A stretch of DNA of 64,000 nucleotides from Brevundimonas sp. SH203 (GCF_002157625.1 NZ_BDMM01000005.1:270838-334837); one strand, 5' to 3'. Positions 26,672-36,835 are shown, numbered from the stretch's first letter. Translations and numbers: made by a program. The notes: generated from the sequence alone by a model not told the origin.

Positions 26672-27411
26672 CCACCGCCAGAAAAACCTCTCGCGTCGAA
26701 ACCCTGGTCGACAAACTGTCCCTGCGCGACCGACTGTCGGCCGAGGAGGTCGCCGCTCTCGAAGCCGTGCTGGACGCGCCCAAAACCGTCGCGCCCGGCG
26801 CCGACATTGTGCGCGAACACACACGGCCGATGTACAGCACCCTGCTGATTTCCGGCTTCTCCGCCCGCTATTCGACGCTGGAGGACGGATCGCGCCAGAT
26901 CACCGAGATCAACGTCTCGGGCGACTTCATCGACCTGCACAGCCTCTTGATGAAACAGATGGACCACGGCGTCGTGGCCCTGAGCGACTGCGTGATCGCA
27001 GAGACGCCGCACGCCGCCCTGATCGACATCACCGAACGCCATCCGCATCTGGGGCGGCTATTGTGGCTGGATACGATCATCGACGCGGCGATCCATCGCC
27101 AGTGGCTGGTGGCCATGGGGCGTCGCAGCGGCCTGGGCCATCTGGCGCATCTGGTTTGCGAACTCTACCTGCGCCTTCAGGCGGTGGGCCAGACCGGCGA
27201 GATGCGGTTCGACCTGCCCCTGACGCAGAGCGTGCTGGGCGACGCCCTGGGCCTGTCGTCGGTCCACGTCAGCCGCCTGATCACCGAGATGAAGAGCGAA
27301 GGCCTGGTGAACTGGTCGGGCGGCCGTATCGAGATTCTGGACTGGCGTCGTCTGTGCGAGATCGCCGAGTTCGACCCGACCTATCTCCGTCTGCAATGCG
27401 AGCCCGTCTGA
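26668..27411 (+). CDS. Crp/Fnr-family transcriptional regulator
   Basis: A 247-residue regulator from the ATG at 26668, which overlaps the stop of the DUF6894-like gene. Residues ~40-140 form a cyclic-nucleotide-binding-like barrel (LLISGFSARYSTLEDGSRQITEINVSGDFIDLHSLL in part). The C-terminus is a helix-turn-helix (LTQSVLGDALGLSSVHVSRLITEMKSEGLV). The Fnr cysteine cluster is absent, so it is not an oxygen-sensing Fnr. The ligand is unknown. This FixK-like subgroup is common in Caulobacterales, often in several paralogues. Confidence 0.87.
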   Translation: MTTARKTSRVETLVDKLSLRDRLSAEEVAALEAVLDAPKTVAPGADIVREHTRPMYSTLLISGFSARYSTLEDGSRQITEINVSGDFIDLHSLLMKQMDHGVVALSDCVIAETPHAALIDITERHPHLGRLLWLDTIIDAAIHRQWLVAMGRRSGLGHLAHLVCELYLRLQAVGQTGEMRFDLPLTQSVLGDALGLSSVHVSRLITEMKSEGLVNWSGGRIEILDWRRLCEIAEFDPTYLRLQCEPV

Positions 27412-27463
27412 CGGCTTAACCCATGTTATCGCAGGGTGTGTCGGGCGCGGCCTAAGACGCCTC

Positions 27464-28120
27464 ATGCACCCATCGACCCTTGCGCCCACCCTGTTGTCGT
27501 TGCTGGCGGTGCGGGGGGTTGATGCGGGCGATGCGATACCGGCGCAGGCCGGCCAGCGCACCACGGCCGCACGGAACGACGAGCCGCACATCACCCTGAT
27601 CCTGAACGGCGTCGTGGCGCGGCTGGGCGCGGACCAGAGGCTGTGTAGAGGTCTGGCGGGCGGCGGCGAACTGATCAATCTGGACGCCGCGACAGAACAG
27701 ACTGCAGACGAGACCGCCCTGTGGTTGACGCCCGGCCAGTTCGTCTCCGTGCCGGCCGCCTGGTTGGTTCGACATCTGGATGCCGAAACCCTCACCGAGG
27801 CGGTCCTGACCGATCTTCGCCATCGCAACGCGGCCCTTCAGACCGAGGTGGCTCGCCATGCGACGCTGAAGGTCACGCAGCGCCTGGCGGCCCTTCTGCT
27901 CGACATCGCCGAACGCGGCGGCGTCGAGCAGGTGTCCCTGCGCCAGAGCGATCTGGCCGACCTGATGGCCGTGCGTCGCGCCAGCATATCGGTCGCCTCG
28001 ACGGAGTTGTGCGCCGCCGGCGCGATCCGGCTGCGCCGCGCGGCGATCCAGATCGTCGATGCTTACGCCCTGGCTGTCGCGGCGCAGGCCGTCGTGGCCC
28101 GGGCCGTCATTCGACCGTGA
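27464..28120 (+). CDS. divergent Crp-like transcriptional regulator
   Basis: A 218-residue protein, 52 bases after the first Crp-like gene on the same strand. The C-terminal ~80 residues resemble a Crp-type winged helix (VTQRLAALLLDIAERGGVEQVSLRQSDLADLMAVRRASISVASTELCAAGAIRL in part). The N-terminal sensory part is poorly conserved but keeps a short beta-rich segment (ITLILNGVVARLG). No ligand residues can be identified. Its last 14 bases overlap the end of the convergent glmS gene. The tandem arrangement suggests duplication followed by divergence. Confidence 0.7.
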   Translation: MHPSTLAPTLLSLLAVRGVDAGDAIPAQAGQRTTAARNDEPHITLILNGVVARLGADQRLCRGLAGGGELINLDAATEQTADETALWLTPGQFVSVPAAWLVRHLDAETLTEAVLTDLRHRNAALQTEVARHATLKVTQRLAALLLDIAERGGVEQVSLRQSDLADLMAVRRASISVASTELCAAGAIRLRRAAIQIVDAYALAVAAQAVVARAVIRP

Positions 28121-29921
28121 CGGACTTGGCCAGGTTGCGGGGCTGGTCGACGTCCGTGCCCTTCTGGACGGCGGTGTAGTAGGCTAGCAACTGCACCGGC
28201 ACCGAATAGATCAGCGGCGCGATCAGGGGGTGGCAGTCGGGGGCGTCGACGCGGCTGATGCCGGCGCCGTGCGGATCGGGCGCGGACTGCGGCGCGATCA
28301 TGATGACCGGCCCGCCGCGCGCGGCGACCTCCTGCAGGTTGGAGGCGGTCTTTTCGAACACATCGTCCATGGGAGCCAGTGCGATGGTCGGGGTCGCCTC
28401 GTCGATCAGGGCGATGGGGCCGTGTTTCAGCTCGCCGGCGGCGTAGCCCTCGGCGTGGATATAGCTGATCTCCTTCAGCTTCAGCGCGCCCTCCATGGCC
28501 AGGGGGAACATGGCGCCGCGCCCCAGGAACAGCACGTCGTCGGCCTTTGACAGGTCCTGGACCACGGCGCGGATGCTATCGCCCATGGTCAGGGCCTCGG
28601 CGATCAGGCGGGGGCTTTCGAACAACGCCCTGACCAGTTCGGCCTCCTGGGCGGCGTCGATCCGTCCCCGCGCCACGCCGGCCGTCACGGCCAGGGCCAG
28701 GAGGGCGGCGACCTGGGCGGTGAAGGCCTTGGTCGAGGCGACGCCGATCTCGGGTCCGGCGTGGGTGGGCCACAGCACCGCCGCCTCGCGCGCCATGGAC
28801 GAGGAATGGACGTTGACCACCGCCGCCGTCTGCAACCCTTGCGCCTTGCACCAGGTCAGGCTGGCCAGGGTGTCGGCGGTTTCGCCCGACTGGCTGACGG
28901 CGACCGCCACGGTGCGCGGCGACACGGCGGGCGAGCGGTAGCGGAACTCCGACGCGATCTCGACGTCGCAGGGCAGGCCCGCCAGCTTCTCGAAGGCGTA
29001 GCGGCCGATCTGACCGGCGTAGAAGGCGGTGCCGCAGGCGATGATCTGGATGCGGTCCACGGCGGCGAAATCCACACCCTGCGGCTTGGTCTTGCCCGTC
29101 ACCAGATCCAGATATTCCGACAGGGTGTGCTGGACGCTGTCGGGCTGTTCGTGGATCTCCTTTTCCATGAAGTGGCGATATTCGCCCTTCTCGACCAGGG
29201 CCGAGGAGGCCGCGACCTGGATCACGGCGCGCTCGACCGGCTGGCCGGCGATGTCGAACATCCGGGCGCCGCGATGGGTCACGGCGACATAGTCGCCCTC
29301 TTCCAGATAGGAAATCTTCTGGGTGAACGGGCCGACCGCCAGGGCGTCGGAGCCCAGATACATCTCGTCCTCGCCCCAGCCGACGACCAGCGGGCTGCCG
29401 CGTCGGGCGCCCAGGATCAGGTCGTCCTCGCCGTCGATCAGCACCGCCAGCGCATAGGCGCCGGTCAGGCGGTCCAGCGTCGCCTTGAACGCCTCCAGCG
29501 GCGGGCGGCCGGTCCCGAGTTCGGCGTCCAGCAGGTGGGCGATGACCTCGGTGTCGGTCTGGCTTTCGAACACATGACCTTCGGCGGCCAGTTCGGCCTT
29601 CAGCTCGGCGAAGTTCTCGATGATGCCGTTGTGGACCAGGGTGACACGCCCGGCCTTGTGCGGGTGGGCGTTGGCGGTGGTGGGTGCGCCGTGGGTGGCC
29701 CAGCGCGTGTGGCCGATGCCGACCGTGGCCTTCATCGGGGCCTCGGCCAGCACGGCCTCCAGATTGCGGATCTTGCCTTGGGCGCGGCGGCGCTCGACAT
29801 GGCCATCGACCACGGCGGCGACGCCGGCCGAGTCATAGCCGCGATATTCCAGCCGTTTCAGACTGTCGATCAGCCGGGGAACGACAGGTCCGTTGCCGGT
29901 GACGCCGATGATGCCGCACAT
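28107..29921 (-). CDS. glmS: glutamine--fructose-6-phosphate aminotransferase (isomerising)
   Basis: A 604-residue enzyme making glucosamine-6-phosphate, the first committed step to UDP-GlcNAc. MCGIIGVTG places the glutaminase nucleophile at Cys2. Glutaminase motifs GHTRWATHG and LVHNGIIENFAEL, two SIS sugar-isomerase domains (SQSGETADT, SSMAREA, LGRGAMFPLAMEGALKLKEISYIHAE) and the C-terminal NLAKSVTVE are all present. It is divergent from glmM, sharing a 159-base promoter region, so two steps of the same pathway are controlled from one place. A glmS ribozyme is not expected in proteobacteria and none is seen. Confidence 0.97.
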   Translation of the reverse strand: MCGIIGVTGNGPVVPRLIDSLKRLEYRGYDSAGVAAVVDGHVERRRAQGKIRNLEAVLAEAPMKATVGIGHTRWATHGAPTTANAHPHKAGRVTLVHNGIIENFAELKAELAAEGHVFESQTDTEVIAHLLDAELGTGRPPLEAFKATLDRLTGAYALAVLIDGEDDLILGARRGSPLVVGWGEDEMYLGSDALAVGPFTQKISYLEEGDYVAVTHRGARMFDIAGQPVERAVIQVAASSALVEKGEYRHFMEKEIHEQPDSVQHTLSEYLDLVTGKTKPQGVDFAAVDRIQIIACGTAFYAGQIGRYAFEKLAGLPCDVEIASEFRYRSPAVSPRTVAVAVSQSGETADTLASLTWCKAQGLQTAAVVNVHSSSMAREAAVLWPTHAGPEIGVASTKAFTAQVAALLALAVTAGVARGRIDAAQEAELVRALFESPRLIAEALTMGDSIRAVVQDLSKADDVLFLGRGAMFPLAMEGALKLKEISYIHAEGYAAGELKHGPIALIDEATPTIALAPMDDVFEKTASNLQEVAARGGPVIMIAPQSAPDPHGAGISRVDAPDCHPLIAPLIYSVPVQLLAYYTAVQKGTDVDQPRNLAKSVTVE

Positions 29922-30080
29922 TTGCGAAGGCTCCGAGAGGTCAGACAGGCCCGCCGCTTTGCACTGGCGACGTTCCGAGGCTAAGCCACAGGTCTAGCCC
30001 CAACGGCCGTCTATGCAATCTTGATGTGGACTGCATCAAAAATGGGGTTTCGGATCGTTACCCGAACGAAGGATCACGCC

Positions 30081-31430
30081 TTGGGCGACAGAAAATATTT
30101 CGGCACCGACGGGATTCGCGGGCGGGCCAACACCTATCCGATGACGGCCGAGGTCGCGCTGCGCGTCGGTCTGGCGGCCGGCAAGCTGTTTCGCACCGAC
30201 GACGACCGGCGTCATCTGGTGGTGATCGGCAAGGACACCCGCCTGTCGGGCTATACGATCGAGCCGGCCCTGGTCGCGGGTTTCGCCTCGGTGGGCATGG
30301 ACGTTCTGACCTTCGGCCCCGTGCCGACGCCCGGCGTGGCCATGCTGACCCGCTCGATGCGGGCGGACCTGGGGGTCATGATCTCGGCCTCGCACAACGA
30401 TTACGCCGACAACGGGATCAAGCTGTTCGGGCCGGACGGCTACAAGCTGTCCGACGAAATCGAGCTGAAGATCGAGGCCATGATGGACCAGGGCCTGGAC
30501 CAGGGGCTGGCGCCGTCAAACAAATTGGGCCGGGTCAAGCGGATCGACGACGCCCAGGCGCGCTATATCGAGATCGCCAAACAGGCCTTCCCCAAACGCC
30601 TCAGCTTGAAGGGGCTGCGTATCGCCGTCGATTGCGCCAACGGCGCCGGCTACAAGGTCGCGCCCACCGCCCTGTTCGAACTGGGCGCCGAGGTCTTCCC
30701 CGTGGGGGTCGAGCCGAACGGCACCAACATCAACGCCGAGTGCGGCTCGACCCACCCCGAGACCCTGTCGGCGGCCGTCAAACGCTATCGCGCCGACATC
30801 GGCATCGCCCTGGACGGGGACGCCGACCGTCTGATCGTCTGCGACGAGAAGGGGCAGGTGGTGGACGGCGATCAGATCATGGCCCTGGTCGGCCTCGACT
30901 GGGCCAGGCGCGGCCTCCTGACCGGCGGCGGCGTGGTCGCCACCGTCATGTCGAACCTGGGGCTGGAGCGACGCCTGAAGGCCGAGGGCCTGACGCTGGA
31001 GCGGACCAAGGTCGGCGACCGCTACGTCATGGAGCGGATGCGCGAGGGCGGCTTCAACATCGGCGGCGAACAGTCGGGCCACATCATCCTGCACGACCAC
31101 GCCACGACCGGCGACGGCCTGATGGCGGCGCTGCAGGTGCTGGCCGTCCTGGTCGAATCCGCCAAGCCGATGAGCGAACTGGCCCGCCAGTTCGACCCCG
31201 TGCCCCAGCTGCTGGAAAACGTCCGCTTCACCGCCGACAAGCCGCTGGAGACCGACAAGGTCAAGGCCGCCATCGCCGAGGCGGAAGCCGCCCTGAACGG
31301 TCAGGGCCGGCTGCTGGTCCGCCCCTCGGGCACCGAAAAGCTGATCCGCGTCATGGCCGAGGGCGACGACGAGGCCTTGGTCAAACGGGTGGTGGCCGAG
31401 GTTGCGGCGGCGGTGCGAACGGCGGGCTGA
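30081..31430 (+). CDS. glmM: phosphoglucosamine mutase
   Basis: A 449-residue hexosamine mutase that turns glucosamine-6-phosphate into glucosamine-1-phosphate. I choose TTG at 30081 because AAGGA sits 7 bases upstream, homology starts there ([16 protein letters not shown]) and the length matches the family. An ATG at 30021 would add 20 unrelated residues. The catalytic serine is S104 in [12 protein letters not shown]; the metal loop is [13 protein letters not shown]; the sugar-binding loop is GGEQSGHII; the phosphate-binding motif is [12 protein letters not shown]. It is divergent from glmS. Confidence 0.95.
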   Translation: MGDRKYFGTDGIRGRANTYPMTAEVALRVGLAAGKLFRTDDDRRHLVVIGKDTRLSGYTIEPALVAGFASVGMDVLTFGPVPTPGVAMLTRSMRADLGVMISASHNDYADNGIKLFGPDGYKLSDEIELKIEAMMDQGLDQGLAPSNKLGRVKRIDDAQARYIEIAKQAFPKRLSLKGLRIAVDCANGAGYKVAPTALFELGAEVFPVGVEPNGTNINAECGSTHPETLSAAVKRYRADIGIALDGDADRLIVCDEKGQVVDGDQIMALVGLDWARRGLLTGGGVVATVMSNLGLERRLKAEGLTLERTKVGDRYVMERMREGGFNIGGEQSGHIILHDHATTGDGLMAALQVLAVLVESAKPMSELARQFDPVPQLLENVRFTADKPLETDKVKAAIAEAEAALNGQGRLLVRPSGTEKLIRVMAEGDDEALVKRVVAEVAAAVRTAG

Positions 31431-31434
31431 CGCC

Positions 31435-31902
31435 TCAGGATTTGCACTCGGCCGGCGGATTTCCGTCGCGCGCCCACAGTTTGCAGGATCGGTCGATCTC
31501 GCCCTGGATCAGGTCGCACGGATTGGCGGCGTTGCAGGGCGGATGGGTGGCCGGGCTGACCTGGATGCAGCGTTCCACCAGCCGGGCCGCCGCGCTCGCG
31601 CCAATGGCGTCGCGACAGGGAACCTCGCTGACGGGCGTGCGGACCGGCGCCATATCCGGTCCCTCGGGAATGCTCGCCTGCGGGTCTTCTGTCGGCGCCG
31701 TCTCTTCCGGCTCGGCCTTGGGCGCGGGGGTCTGGGCTGGCGCAGCGGGTGCGGGCGCATCCGTCGTCAGGGGTGTCGCCTCAATGATGTCGCCGCCGCC
31801 CGCCGAACCGCTCGCGGACGCCGGCTCGGCGGGACCGGCGCGCTGACACCCGGCCGCGACCAGGGCGCAGACGACCAGCGAAAGCCAGGGGGATCGACGC
31901 AT
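31435..31902 (-). CDS. Pro/Ala-rich lipoprotein of unknown function
   Basis: A 155-residue protein with a lipoprotein signal peptide ending in LVAAGC (lipidated Cys19). A disordered Pro/Ala/Glu-rich stretch (about 20-90) leads to a small C-terminal domain with five cysteines (EVPCRDAIG, LVERCIQVS, HPPCNAANPCDLIQ, RSCKLWARDG). The paired cysteines suggest a disulfide-stabilised periplasmic domain. No family is recognised. It is convergent with glmM, 4 bases apart. Confidence 0.7.
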   Translation of the reverse strand: MRRSPWLSLVVCALVAAGCQRAGPAEPASASGSAGGGDIIEATPLTTDAPAPAAPAQTPAPKAEPEETAPTEDPQASIPEGPDMAPVRTPVSEVPCRDAIGASAAARLVERCIQVSPATHPPCNAANPCDLIQGEIDRSCKLWARDGNPPAECKS

Positions 31903-31967
31903 AAGACCTGCTCCATTCAGGATCGACGCGCCGACGATGCCCCAAAGGCGTCGCCCGGCGAAACCCC

Positions 31968-32693
31968 TTATCGCTTCGCCGCCGCCAGCGCCGCCTTCTG
32001 CAGGGCGAACAGTTCGGTGCAGCCGCCCTCGGCCAGCGAGAACAGCCGGTCGAACTCGGCGCGCGAGAAGCCGCGTTTCTCGCCGGTGGCCTGAACCTCG
32101 ACGATCTGGCCCGATCCGGTCAGGACGAAGTTGGAATCCGCCTCGGCCTCCGAATCCTCCTCATAATCCAGGTCCAGCACCGGTACGCCGTCGCAGACGC
32201 CGCAGGACACCGCCGCCACCTGATCCAGGATCGGATCGGCCTTCAGCACGCCCTCTTCGCGCAGATAGTTCAGCGCCAGGCTCATGGCGACCCAGGCGCC
32301 GGTGATGGAGGCGGTGCGGGTGCCGCCGTCGGCCTGGATCACGTCGCAGTCGATCAGCACCTGACGCTCGCCCAGGGCCTTCAGGTCGACCACGGCGCGC
32401 AGGGACCGGCCGATCAGACGCTGGATCTCCTGGGTGCGGCCCGACTGTTTGCCGGCGGCGGCCTCGCGACGCCCGCGCGTATGGGTGGCGCGCGGCAGCA
32501 TGCCGTATTCGGCCGTGACCCAGCCCTGGCCCGAGTTGCGCATCCAGCCCGGCACCTTGTCCTCGATCGAGGCCGTCACCAGAACCTTGGTGTTGCCGAA
32601 GGTGATCAGGCACGAGCCCTCGGCGTAGCGATTGACGCCGGTCTCGATGGTCACGGGACGCAGTTGGTCGTCGGTGCGTTGCGAATGGCGCAT
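31968..32693 (-). CDS. rph: ribonuclease PH
   Basis: A 241-residue phosphorolytic 3'-5' exoribonuclease that trims tRNA 3' ends. It starts at ATG 32693 ([17 protein letters not shown]) with AAGGGAT upstream; the longer frame beyond it is antisense to hrcA. Family motifs include [60 protein letters not shown] and [19 protein letters not shown]. Length is normal. It is divergent from hrcA with a 48-base gap, a common alphaproteobacterial arrangement. Confidence 0.97.
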   Translation of the reverse strand: MRHSQRTDDQLRPVTIETGVNRYAEGSCLITFGNTKVLVTASIEDKVPGWMRNSGQGWVTAEYGMLPRATHTRGRREAAAGKQSGRTQEIQRLIGRSLRAVVDLKALGERQVLIDCDVIQADGGTRTASITGAWVAMSLALNYLREEGVLKADPILDQVAAVSCGVCDGVPVLDLDYEEDSEAEADSNFVLTGSGQIVEVQATGEKRGFSRAEFDRLFSLAEGGCTELFALQKAALAAAKR

Positions 32694-32741
32694 GGAGATT
32701 GATCCCTTGGAAGCTGTGGCGGCGGTGCTTATCCTGAAACC

Positions 32742-33842
32742 GTGAGCCTGTATGCCCCGAAAAGCCCGCCGTTCGACGCGGGCCAGTCCCTCGCCGGGCT
32801 GGCCGGGCTGGATGCGCGCGCCCGCGACATCTTTCGGCGCATCGTCGAGAGCTATCTGGAGACCGGCGAGCCGGTCGGGTCGCGCACCCTGTCGCTGGGC
32901 GGGGTGGCCCTGTCGCCCGCCTCTATCCGCAACACCATGCAGGATCTGACGCTGGCGGGGTTGCTGGCGGCGCCCCACACCTCGGCGGGGCGGATTCCGA
33001 CCCATGCGGGCCTGCGCCTGTTCGTGGACGGCCTCCTGGAAGTCGGCGACCTGACCGCCGAGGAGCGGCGCGAGATCGACGGGCGTCTGGCCGGGCGCGG
33101 GCGCAACTTCGATTCCGCCCTGGACGAGGCGTCCAACCTGCTGTCGGGCCTGGCGGGCGGCGCGGGCGTGGTGTCCAGCCCCGTGCGGGATGCGGGGGTC
33201 AAGCACGTCGAGTTCGTGGCCCTCGGCCAGGATCAGGCCCTGGCGGTCATCGTCGCCGACGACGGCACGGTCGAGAACCGGATCATGGCCCTGTCGGCGG
33301 GCGTCACCCCCTCCACCCTGGCCGAGGCCTCAAACTTTCTGAACGCCCGTCTACGCGGCCGACCCTTCGCCGACGCCAGACGCGAAATGACCCGGGAGCT
33401 TCAGGCCGCGCGGCGCGAACTGGACCAGACCGCCGCCCGCCTGGTCGAGGATGGTCTGGCCGCCTGGTCCGGCGGCCCGGACCGCGAACGCGCCCTGATC
33501 GTGCGCGGCCGCGCCAATCTGTTGCAGGACCGCGAAGGGCTGGCGGATCTGGAGCGTGTGCGCGTCCTGTTCGACGATCTGGAGCAGAAGGAACAGCTGA
33601 TCGGCCTGTTGGACGGGGTCGATGCGGCGCAGGGCGTGCGCATCTTCATCGGGGCCGAAACACGGTTGTTTTCACTTTCGGGTTCCGCCGTGATCGCGGC
33701 GCCCTATATGAGCGGCCGACAGCGGGTTCTGGGCGCCATCGGCGTCATCGGCCCCGCGCGACTGAACTACGCCCGTGTCATTCCGTTGGTGGACTATACC
33801 GCCCGGGTGCTGGGCCGGATGCTGGACGGGAACGAGACGTGA
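32742..33842 (+). CDS. hrcA: heat-inducible transcription repressor HrcA
   Basis: A 366-residue repressor of chaperone genes that binds CIRCE elements and is stabilised by GroE. It starts with GTG at 32742. The N-terminal winged helix ([25 protein letters not shown] and [35 protein letters not shown] in part) is highly typical; the rest is the GAF-like dimerisation domain ending with [21 protein letters not shown]. Its TGA overlaps the GTG of grpE. I see no CIRCE element in the short upstream region. Confidence 0.96.
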   Translation: MSLYAPKSPPFDAGQSLAGLAGLDARARDIFRRIVESYLETGEPVGSRTLSLGGVALSPASIRNTMQDLTLAGLLAAPHTSAGRIPTHAGLRLFVDGLLEVGDLTAEERREIDGRLAGRGRNFDSALDEASNLLSGLAGGAGVVSSPVRDAGVKHVEFVALGQDQALAVIVADDGTVENRIMALSAGVTPSTLAEASNFLNARLRGRPFADARREMTRELQAARRELDQTAARLVEDGLAAWSGGPDRERALIVRGRANLLQDREGLADLERVRVLFDDLEQKEQLIGLLDGVDAAQGVRIFIGAETRLFSLSGSAVIAAPYMSGRQRVLGAIGVIGPARLNYARVIPLVDYTARVLGRMLDGNET

Positions 33843-34486
33843 GCGACAAGCCCCTTAACGACGACATCAACGCCCTAGACGCCGAGGCGGCCGAAACCAA
33901 CGCCGAACATGGGCTGGACGCCCATCCTGCCAAGGATGGCGGCGACGACCTGGCCCCGCTTGACGCCGTGATCGCCGAGCGTGACGAGTGGAAGGACCGC
34001 GCCCTGCGCGTCGCCGCCGACATGGAGAATCTGAAGCGCCGCGCCGAGACGCAGCAGAACGACGCCCGCGCCTTCGCCATCCAGCGCTTCGCCAAGGACC
34101 TGCTGGGCGTCGCCGACAATCTGGAACGCGCCCTGATGGCCGCGCCCAAGGACGCGGACGGCCCTGCCGCCGGCCTGGTGACGGGACTGGAGCTGACCCA
34201 GAAGGCCTTGCTGCAGGCGTTCGAGACCAACGGCCTGAAGCGCGTGGCGCCGGAAGCGGGCGAGGCCTTCAATCCGCACCTGCATCAGGCCATGATGGAA
34301 CAGCCGTCCGACACCGTGCCCGGCGGCACGGTGATCCAGACCATGCAGTCCGGCTTCGAACTGTTCGGCCGCACCGTGCGCCCCGCCATGGTGGTCGTCG
34401 CCGCCAAGGGATCGGGCGCCCAGGCCCCCAATCCCTACGGATCGGCCCCCGCCTCGGACGGCCAGGCCTTCGACGGCAAGGCCTGA
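33839..34486 (+). CDS. grpE: nucleotide exchange factor GrpE
   Basis: A 215-residue co-chaperone that releases ADP from DnaK. It starts with GTG at 33839, overlapping the hrcA stop by 4 bases. A long acidic helix region ([28 protein letters not shown] in part) is followed by the beta domain ([41 protein letters not shown] in part), the GrpE signature. The last ~25 residues are a Gly/Ala-rich tail. It forms an operon with hrcA. Confidence 0.96.
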   Translation: MSDKPLNDDINALDAEAAETNAEHGLDAHPAKDGGDDLAPLDAVIAERDEWKDRALRVAADMENLKRRAETQQNDARAFAIQRFAKDLLGVADNLERALMAAPKDADGPAAGLVTGLELTQKALLQAFETNGLKRVAPEAGEAFNPHLHQAMMEQPSDTVPGGTVIQTMQSGFELFGRTVRPAMVVVAAKGSGAQAPNPYGSAPASDGQAFDGKA

Positions 34487-34511
34487 TCCGGCGATCAACG
34501 GGCGGCGTCGG

Positions 34512-36782
34512 TCAGAACCGGCGCCGCCATCCTCCGATCAGGGCGAACTCCGGCGCGGCGTCGGCGACATGGCGCGGCTCGTGGCTTGCCACGGCCTGGA
34601 GCGTCACGCTGGAGCCGTCCCACAGATAGCGTTCGCCGCCTATGACGAAGTCGATCTGGCGACCGCTGGGCGCCGCCGAGAAGCTGCGTCGCGAATAGGT
34701 CAGCGGGTCGAAATAATCGGCCGGCACATCCGCCAGATAGGCCGAGAAGGCGCCGCTCTCGATCCGCAGCGGCTGGGCCAGGGTGAAGCTGATCCGGTCG
34801 CACAGGATCGAACAGCCGGTCAGCAGCCCCAGCCGCCAGTTCGAACTGATCGCCGCCCGGTCCATCGACAGGAACCGCCCCTCGATCCGCGTCGATCCCA
34901 GGCCCGCCTCTCCGATCAGGCGCAGGCCCGGCGTCACGGTCCAGTCGCCGCCCAGGGCGTAGAAGGCCGTCCGCGACGGCAGGGCGAAGTCCGATCCGCC
35001 GGGCAGGAAGGCGCCCAACGGCCCCAGCCGCTCGTCCAGGGCGCCGACGCTGAACGACAGGCCGCCGTCCGCGCCGCGCCAGCCGATGGAAGCCCGGCTG
35101 TAGGTGGAGGCGTCCTGCTCGACCCGCCGCAACGGCATCCGCCGATCCCCGCCCCCGCTTTCGGCCGAGACCGTCACCGCCCCGAAGCGCATGGCGCCGC
35201 GCACGGCATGGTCGGCCTGGGCCAGGGCTGAGAAACCGTCGCCGGCCGCGCCGCCGAAGGGCGAAGCCGCCCCACCCCGACCCTGCCAGGCCGAGAAGCT
35301 CAGCCGGCCGCTCTCCAGGTTCAGCATGGCCTCCTGGCGCGGTTCGTCGCCCATCCAGGGGGCGTTGTAGAGGTCGTGACGTGGCGCGATGGGCTCCGGC
35401 GTCGGGCCCGGCTGGGCCGCTACAAGGTTCAGCCGCCCGCCGCCGGGCAGGGTCAGGCTGGTGGTCGCCGTCTGGTTCTGTTCGAACGGCGCCGGTTGAT
35501 AGGACCGGCTGGGCGCCGTCGGATAGGCCCCGCCCAGCTGGACGGCGAACATCCGATCATAGGCGTCGTAAAGCACGGTGTTCAGCGCGGTCTGTCGGCC
35601 GAAGGCGTCCCCGAAGGCGCCGCCTATGAAGCCGCCCGGCTCGATGGCGGTCTTGATCGCGCCTCCATCCGCCATCGGCGTCGAGGTCGTTCCCGTCGGC
35701 CGGAAGGCGTTGGCCAGGTCCAGCAGGCCGCGCCCATAGACGATGTCCGTTCCCGGATCGCCGGCGTCGCGCGCCGTATCGACCAAAATGGCCAGGGCCT
35801 GTCGCGCGCTCAGATTGGGAAAGGCCTGCATCAGCAGGGCCAGGGCGCCGGACACGTGCGGGGCCGAAAAGGACGTGCCGCTGACCCGCCAGCACGACGT
35901 GCCCTCGCAGCCGGTGACGATCTCCTCGCCCGGCGCGGAGATATAGGCCGTGGCGGTGTCGCCGGCCTTGTTGGAGAAGCTGGACATGACGTCGGTGGAG
36001 CCATGCGACCCCACGGCGATGACGCCGCCGGCGAAGCGCGGATCGACGGCGTAGCGCGCCGGCCAGCCCGGATTGGCCTCTCCGTCGTTGCCGGACGACG
36101 CCACGATCACCGCGCCCGAACTGACCGCACGCAGCAGGGCGGCCTCGAAGGCCGAGCCCAGCCGCCCGTCCCCGCCCAACGACATATTGATGATCTTCAC
36201 CCCATTGGCGACGGCGTAGTCGAGCGCCCGCACCAGATCCGAACTGGTGAAACAGACCTTGTCGTCCTTGTCCTTGCAGTCGGAAATGTCGGCGCGGATC
36301 GACAGTATGGTCGACTGATAGGCCACCCCGATCGTGCCGAAGCCGTTGAAGTTGGAGGCGATGACGCCCGACACCCGCGTGCCGTGGCTGCTGGACTCCA
36401 CATAGGGGGTGTTGCGACCCGAGACGACGTCGGTCGAGGCGCTGGAAATCCGCCCTTCAAGCTCGGGCAGGGTGTTGGCGATGCCGGAATCGACCACCGC
36501 GACCGTGACCCCCGACCCCGTCGCACCCGACGACCACGCCGACTGAACCTTGATGTCGGCCAGGCCGTAGTTGCGGAGATATTCGCTCGACGAAACAGAC
36601 GGCGGGGGTGGCGGCGGCGGGGGAGGAGGAGGCGGTGGGGGCGGTGGAGGGGGAGGCGGCGTGATCGTGCCCCCGCCGGTTCCACCACCGCCTCCTCCTC
36701 CACCGCCGCCGCACGCGGCCAGCGGCAGCACCATCAGACCCAAGCCCAGAACAAGCGCCGCCCGGCGCCGCAATCCGATCAT
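34512..36782 (-). CDS. subtilisin-like (S8) serine protease lipoprotein, autotransporter-like
   Basis: A 756-residue secreted protease. The signal peptide ends in LPLAAC (lipidated Cys24), followed by ten glycines (25-34) and twenty consecutive prolines (42-61). The S8 domain spans about 65-360 with the triad D98 (VAVVDSG), H133 (SSHGTRVSG) and S304 (SGTSFSAPHVSG), and the oxyanion N232 (SSGNDG). The C-terminal ~300 residues show alternating beta strands and end in an aromatic residue (GGWRRRF), consistent with an outer-membrane beta barrel. This plan (lipidated, Gly/Pro-rich linker, subtilisin, barrel) resembles NalP and SphB1, which process surface proteins. The barrel is inferred. Confidence 0.82.
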   Translation of the reverse strand: MIGLRRRAALVLGLGLMVLPLAACGGGGGGGGGGTGGGTITPPPPPPPPPPPPPPPPPPPPSVSSSEYLRNYGLADIKVQSAWSSGATGSGVTVAVVDSGIANTLPELEGRISSASTDVVSGRNTPYVESSSHGTRVSGVIASNFNGFGTIGVAYQSTILSIRADISDCKDKDDKVCFTSSDLVRALDYAVANGVKIINMSLGGDGRLGSAFEAALLRAVSSGAVIVASSGNDGEANPGWPARYAVDPRFAGGVIAVGSHGSTDVMSSFSNKAGDTATAYISAPGEEIVTGCEGTSCWRVSGTSFSAPHVSGALALLMQAFPNLSARQALAILVDTARDAGDPGTDIVYGRGLLDLANAFRPTGTTSTPMADGGAIKTAIEPGGFIGGAFGDAFGRQTALNTVLYDAYDRMFAVQLGGAYPTAPSRSYQPAPFEQNQTATTSLTLPGGGRLNLVAAQPGPTPEPIAPRHDLYNAPWMGDEPRQEAMLNLESGRLSFSAWQGRGGAASPFGGAAGDGFSALAQADHAVRGAMRFGAVTVSAESGGGDRRMPLRRVEQDASTYSRASIGWRGADGGLSFSVGALDERLGPLGAFLPGGSDFALPSRTAFYALGGDWTVTPGLRLIGEAGLGSTRIEGRFLSMDRAAISSNWRLGLLTGCSILCDRISFTLAQPLRIESGAFSAYLADVPADYFDPLTYSRRSFSAAPSGRQIDFVIGGERYLWDGSSVTLQAVASHEPRHVADAAPEFALIGGWRRRF
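36622..36701. repeat. self-complementary Gly/Pro-coding tract
   Basis: The poly-Gly and poly-Pro codons of the S8 protease contain complementary 17-base arms: GGAGGAGGAGGCGGTGG at 36622-36638 and CCACCGCCTCCTCCTCC at 36685-36701. The mRNA could fold into a strong hairpin just after the signal-peptide codons, and the triplet runs invite replication slippage in steps of three bases. Confidence 0.75.
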
Positions 36783-36835
36783 CGCCCGACCCTCCCGCTC
36801 ACGGCCGCCCTCCGCAGCCGTCGTCCAGTAACGCC

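Noticed and set aside
29922..30080. glmS-type riboswitch/ribozyme
   Set aside because: The glmS ribozyme belongs to Firmicutes and no matching core is visible; the region is a simple divergent promoter.
36601..36710. CRISPR-like repeat array
   Set aside because: The repeats are GGN/CCN codon runs in frame with the protease, with no spacers.
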